Assembly (NCBI GenBank): GCA_937891825.1 | Contig: CALAHN010000038.1 | Span: 1 to 53,750 of the forward strand | Reading direction: 5' to 3' | DNA from: an uncultured Alphaproteobacteria bacterium | GTDB taxonomy: Bacteria > Pseudomonadota > Alphaproteobacteria > Bin95 | DNA: 53,750 bases | Shown: one piece after another, positions 51,263-53,750 of the stretch | How the letters are laid out: each line of letters begins with the position of its first letter | Position numbering within the stretch: the first letter of the stretch is position 1 | Notes under the pieces: generated by a model | The model's database searches: none | What the model was told of the DNA's origin: nothing | Seen by the model: only the letters and a program-made list of their open reading frames with translations | Position numbers and translations under genes: made by a program

Positions 51263-52945
51263 TCACACGCGGGCGAGCGGCTTGTACTTGATCCGGTGCG
51301 GCTGGTCGGCGGCCTTGCCGAGCCGGCGCTTCCGGTCCGCCTCGTAATCCTCGTAGTTGCCTTCGAACCATTCGGCATGGCTGTCGCCCTCGAACGCCAG
51401 AATATGCGTCGCGATCCGGTCCAGGAACCAGCGATCATGGCTGATGACCACAGCGCAGCCGGGGAAGACGAGCAGCGCTTCTTCCAGCGCCCGCAGGGTT
51501 TCCACGTCCAGGTCGTTGGTCGGTTCGTCGAGCAGCAGCACGTTCGCGCCGGTTTTCAACATCTTCGCCAGATGCACGCGGTTGCGCTCGCCGCCCGAGA
51601 GTTGGCCGACGCGCTTCTGCTGGTCGGAGCCCTTGAAGTTGAAGGCGCCGACATAGGCGCGGCTGGGCGCTTGACGCTTGCCCAGTTGGATAATGTCGAG
51701 GCCGTCGGAGATTTCCTCCCAGACGTTCTTTTCCGGGCTGAGGGCGTCGCGGTTCTGGTCGATATAGCCAAGCTTGACCGTGTCGCCGATCTTCAGCGTC
51801 CCGGCGTCCGGCTGCTCCTGTCCGGTCAGCATGCGGAACAGCGTCGTCTTGCCGGCGCCGTTCGGGCCGATCACGCCGACGATGCCGCCGGGCGGCAGGC
51901 GGAACGATAGATTGTCGATCAGGACCTTGTCCCCGAAGGCTTTCGTCAGGCCTTCGGCTTCAATGACATTCGCGCCCAGGCGTTCGCCGGGGGGGATGAC
52001 GATCTGCGCGGTCTCAAGCGTTTCCTTGTCGGCCGCCGCGACCAGTTGTTCATAGGCCTGCACGCGGGCGCGGCTCTTGGCCTGACGGGCGCGCGGACTC
52101 TGGCGGACCCATTCCAGTTCCTGGTTGATGGTGCGCTCGCGCGCCTGCTCCTGGCGTTCTTCCTGTTGCAGGCGCTTCTGCTTCTGTTCGAGCCAGCCTG
52201 TGTAATTGCCCTCGTAGGGAATGCCCTTGCCGCGGTCGAGCTCGAGGATCCAGCCGGCGACGTTGTCGAGGAAGTACCGATCATGGGTGACGGCCACGAC
52301 CGTCCCGGGGAAGTCGGCGAGGAAACGCTCCAGCCAGGCGACCGATTCTGCGTCCAGATGGTTCGTCGGTTCGTCCAGAAGCAGCATGTCGGGCTTCGAG
52401 AGAAGGAGCCGGCAAAGCGCGACCCGGCGCCGCTCGCCGCCGGAGAGATTGGCGACAGCGGCGTCGCCCGGCGGACAGCGCAGCGCGTCCATGGCGATTT
52501 CGACCTTGCGCTCGATCTCCCAGCCATCGACCGCGTCGATCTTTTCCTGCAGTTCGCCCTGTTCGGCGATGGCGGCGTTCATCTCGTCGTCGGTCAGTTC
52601 CTCGGCGAAGCGCATCGAGACTTCATTGAACCGGTCGATCAGCGACTGGACCTCGCCGACGCCTTCCATGACGTTGCCCATCACCGTCTTGTCGGGATTG
52701 AGATGCGGCTCCTGCGGCAGGAAGCCGATCTTGACGCCATCGGCCGCCCAAGCTTCGCCCTGAAATCCCTTGTCGACGCCGGCCATGATCCGCAAAAGCG
52801 TCGACTTGCCCGAACCGTTCGCGCCGAGCACGCCGATCTTGGCGCCCGGGAAGAACGAGAGCCAGATGTTCTCGAGCGTTTTCTTCCCCCCAGGATAGAC
52901 CTTGGAGAGCTCTTTCATCACATAGATATATTGATAAGACGCCAT
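51263..52945 (-). CDS. ettA: energy-dependent translational throttle protein EttA (ABC-F)
   Basis: A 560-aa ABC-F protein with two ATPase cassettes and no membrane domain. The N-terminus [20 protein letters not shown] is typical of EttA. Walker A motifs are [17 protein letters not shown] and [17 protein letters not shown]; signature motifs are [15 protein letters not shown] and [15 protein letters not shown]; both Walker B segments read LLLDEPTN. The central linker is [20 protein letters not shown]. It binds the ribosomal E site and gates the first elongation steps according to ADP/ATP. Length is close to the E. coli protein (555 aa). Confidence 0.96.
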   Translation of the reverse strand: MASYQYIYVMKELSKVYPGGKKTLENIWLSFFPGAKIGVLGANGSGKSTLLRIMAGVDKGFQGEAWAADGVKIGFLPQEPHLNPDKTVMGNVMEGVGEVQSLIDRFNEVSMRFAEELTDDEMNAAIAEQGELQEKIDAVDGWEIERKVEIAMDALRCPPGDAAVANLSGGERRRVALCRLLLSKPDMLLLDEPTNHLDAESVAWLERFLADFPGTVVAVTHDRYFLDNVAGWILELDRGKGIPYEGNYTGWLEQKQKRLQQEERQEQARERTINQELEWVRQSPRARQAKSRARVQAYEQLVAAADKETLETAQIVIPPGERLGANVIEAEGLTKAFGDKVLIDNLSFRLPPGGIVGVIGPNGAGKTTLFRMLTGQEQPDAGTLKIGDTVKLGYIDQNRDALSPEKNVWEEISDGLDIIQLGKRQAPSRAYVGAFNFKGSDQQKRVGQLSGGERNRVHLAKMLKTGANVLLLDEPTNDLDVETLRALEEALLVFPGCAVVISHDRWFLDRIATHILAFEGDSHAEWFEGNYEDYEADRKRRLGKAADQPHRIKYKPLARV

Positions 52946-53078
52946 GGCGGGGCGGTCCTTTGCGCGACGGGCATTCGGGAATTGGCCCCGGTTCTATCGC
53001 GCTCTGGCCTTGGGCGCAATCGCGCCCCGGTCGATGGGCCGGCCGTCTGCTGCGTGACGGGACCCGCTTCTGGTGCGA

Positions 53079-53681
53079 TCAGCCGCGCTTGATGGCGGCG
53101 CGGATCAGTTCCAGGCGGTCATTGCCGAAATACATGTCATCGCCGTTCAGGAAGAATGTCGGCGACCCGAAGACGCCGCGGGCGATCGCCTCGTCGGTCG
53201 CGTCGAACAGCCGCTGCTTGATCGCGTCGTCGTTGAGGGCGGCCAGGAACGCGCCTTCGTCCAGTCCGGCGGCGACGGCGATGGGCGCGAGCGCTTCCGG
53301 TTTGGAGATGTCCTGGTCCTTCTGCCAATAGGCCTCGAAGCAGCCGCGGGCATAGGCCGGCAGCTTGCCCTGGTGGATGGCAAAGAAGCAGCCGCGCATC
53401 GCTCGCACGCTGTTCAAGGGGAAGACCGACGGCGAAATCAGCTTCAACCCCTCATAGAGCGCCCAGTCGGCCATGTCCTTCTTGTAGTAGGCGTCCTTCG
53501 CCGGGATCGGATTGTCCCGGCGCTGGTAGACCGACGGATTGACCTTGTTGAAGACGCCGCCCAGCAGAAACGGCTTCCACACAATTTCCGCGCCAGCCTC
53601 GTCCGCGAACGCTTCCAGGCGATGAAACGCCAGGAAAGTCCACGGGCTGGAGATATCGAAGAAAAATTCTAGGCGCGGCAT
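53079..53681 (-). CDS. DsbA-family 2-hydroxychromene-2-carboxylate isomerase-like protein
   Basis: A 200-aa thioredoxin-fold protein of the HCCA isomerase/kappa-class GST type. LEFFFDISSPWTFLAFHRLE has SPW where DsbA has its CxxC, so a glutathione-dependent isomerase rather than a disulfide oxidase is expected. WKPFLLGGVFNKVN and the C-terminal GVFGSPTFFLNGDDMYFGND (cis-Pro in SPTF) are family blocks. It lies 14 nt downstream of a quinone oxidoreductase gene on the same strand. In naphthalene degradation such enzymes isomerise 2-hydroxychromene-2-carboxylate; here no other pathway genes are near, so the substrate is unknown. Confidence 0.9.
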   Translation of the reverse strand: MPRLEFFFDISSPWTFLAFHRLEAFADEAGAEIVWKPFLLGGVFNKVNPSVYQRRDNPIPAKDAYYKKDMADWALYEGLKLISPSVFPLNSVRAMRGCFFAIHQGKLPAYARGCFEAYWQKDQDISKPEALAPIAVAAGLDEGAFLAALNDDAIKQRLFDATDEAIARGVFGSPTFFLNGDDMYFGNDRLELIRAAIKRG

Positions 53682-53695
53682 GGCGGTCGTTTCCT

Positions 53696-53750
53696 TTAGG
53701 GAATGAAGATCGTCGAGCCGGTGGTCTTGCGGCCTTCCAGGTCCCGGTGG
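53696..53750 (-). CDS. NADPH:quinone oxidoreductase, C-terminal end (partial)
   Basis: The last 17 codons of a gene that enters the window from the right. The translation HRDLEGRKTTGSTIFIP followed by TAA matches the C-terminus of zinc-free quinone oxidoreductases (Qor), in which HRDLExRxTTGxTxLxP is characteristic. The gene precedes the DsbA-family isomerase by 14 nt and probably shares its transcript. Confidence 0.8.
   Translation of the reverse strand, partial: HRDLEGRKTTGSTIFIP

Overview
The window is GC-rich and densely coded, with no gene-free stretch longer than about 230 bases. It looks like a free-living alphaproteobacterium, possibly Rhodospirillales-like. The main pointers are a CpdR response regulator, a small coiled-coil ORF (DUF4164-like) ahead of zapA, an archaeal-type class I fructose-bisphosphate aldolase in a tkt-gap-fba-thiE cluster, heparinase-like/purH adjacency, a divergent tlpA/argH pair followed by an lptM-like lipoprotein and lysA, and EttA. 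I saw no rRNA, tRNA, CRISPR array or prophage.

Layout. 1-1600 is an insertion-sequence graveyard: an IS5-family fragment abuts an IS3-family fragment, which is fused in frame to a decapitated alpha/beta hydrolase that ends in a 109-bp double-hairpin repeat. 1606-11582 (minus strand) is a catabolic run: D-2-hydroxyacid dehydrogenase, FAD/Fe-S D-2-hydroxyacid oxidase, AhpD-like protein, a coiled-coil envelope protein, HyuA, HyuB and a TauE/SafE permease. Many of these genes overlap by 1-4 nt. 11685-16264 (plus) holds a small ArfA-like ribosome-rescue gene hidden inside a longer open frame, a CitE-like lyase, a second copy of the 109-bp repeat, and an amidohydrolase-TetR-TauD operon. 16313-20854 has two divergent regulator/target pairs: HxlR/MATE with two evenly spaced operator-like dyads, and LysR/TcuA-like dehydrogenase. 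20867-25923 (minus) is the central carbon operon tkt-gap-orf-fba-thiE. No pgk is present; a 134-aa unknown ORF lies between gap and fba. 26152-27173 is the cell-division pair DUF4164-like/zapA. 27200-32235 (minus) is a probable Slam/type XI secretion-like outer-membrane protein with a large FecR-domain exported partner and a downstream esterase. 32445-36333 (minus) is an MFS / GlcD-like oxidase / ketopantoate reductase-like / Lys-Ala repeat protein operon. 36430-45931 is mostly housekeeping (rpe, heparinase-like, purH, DAO oxidase, tlpA, argH, lptM-like, lysA, nitroreductase). 46064-53750 carries a class II aldolase/serine hydrolase pair, a periplasmic cytochrome c preceded by a perfect CRP-type palindrome, cpdR convergent with a soluble histidine kinase, ettA, a DsbA-fold isomerase and the 3' end of a quinone oxidoreductase.

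The most interesting signals are the Slam-like/FecR export pair, the bipartite hairpin repeat that supplies the stop codon of the gene it follows, the concealed arfA-like gene, the twin HxlR operators, and the tlpA/argH start codons sharing one CATG. All functions are read from sequence by eye and from knowledge of the families; no database search was possible.
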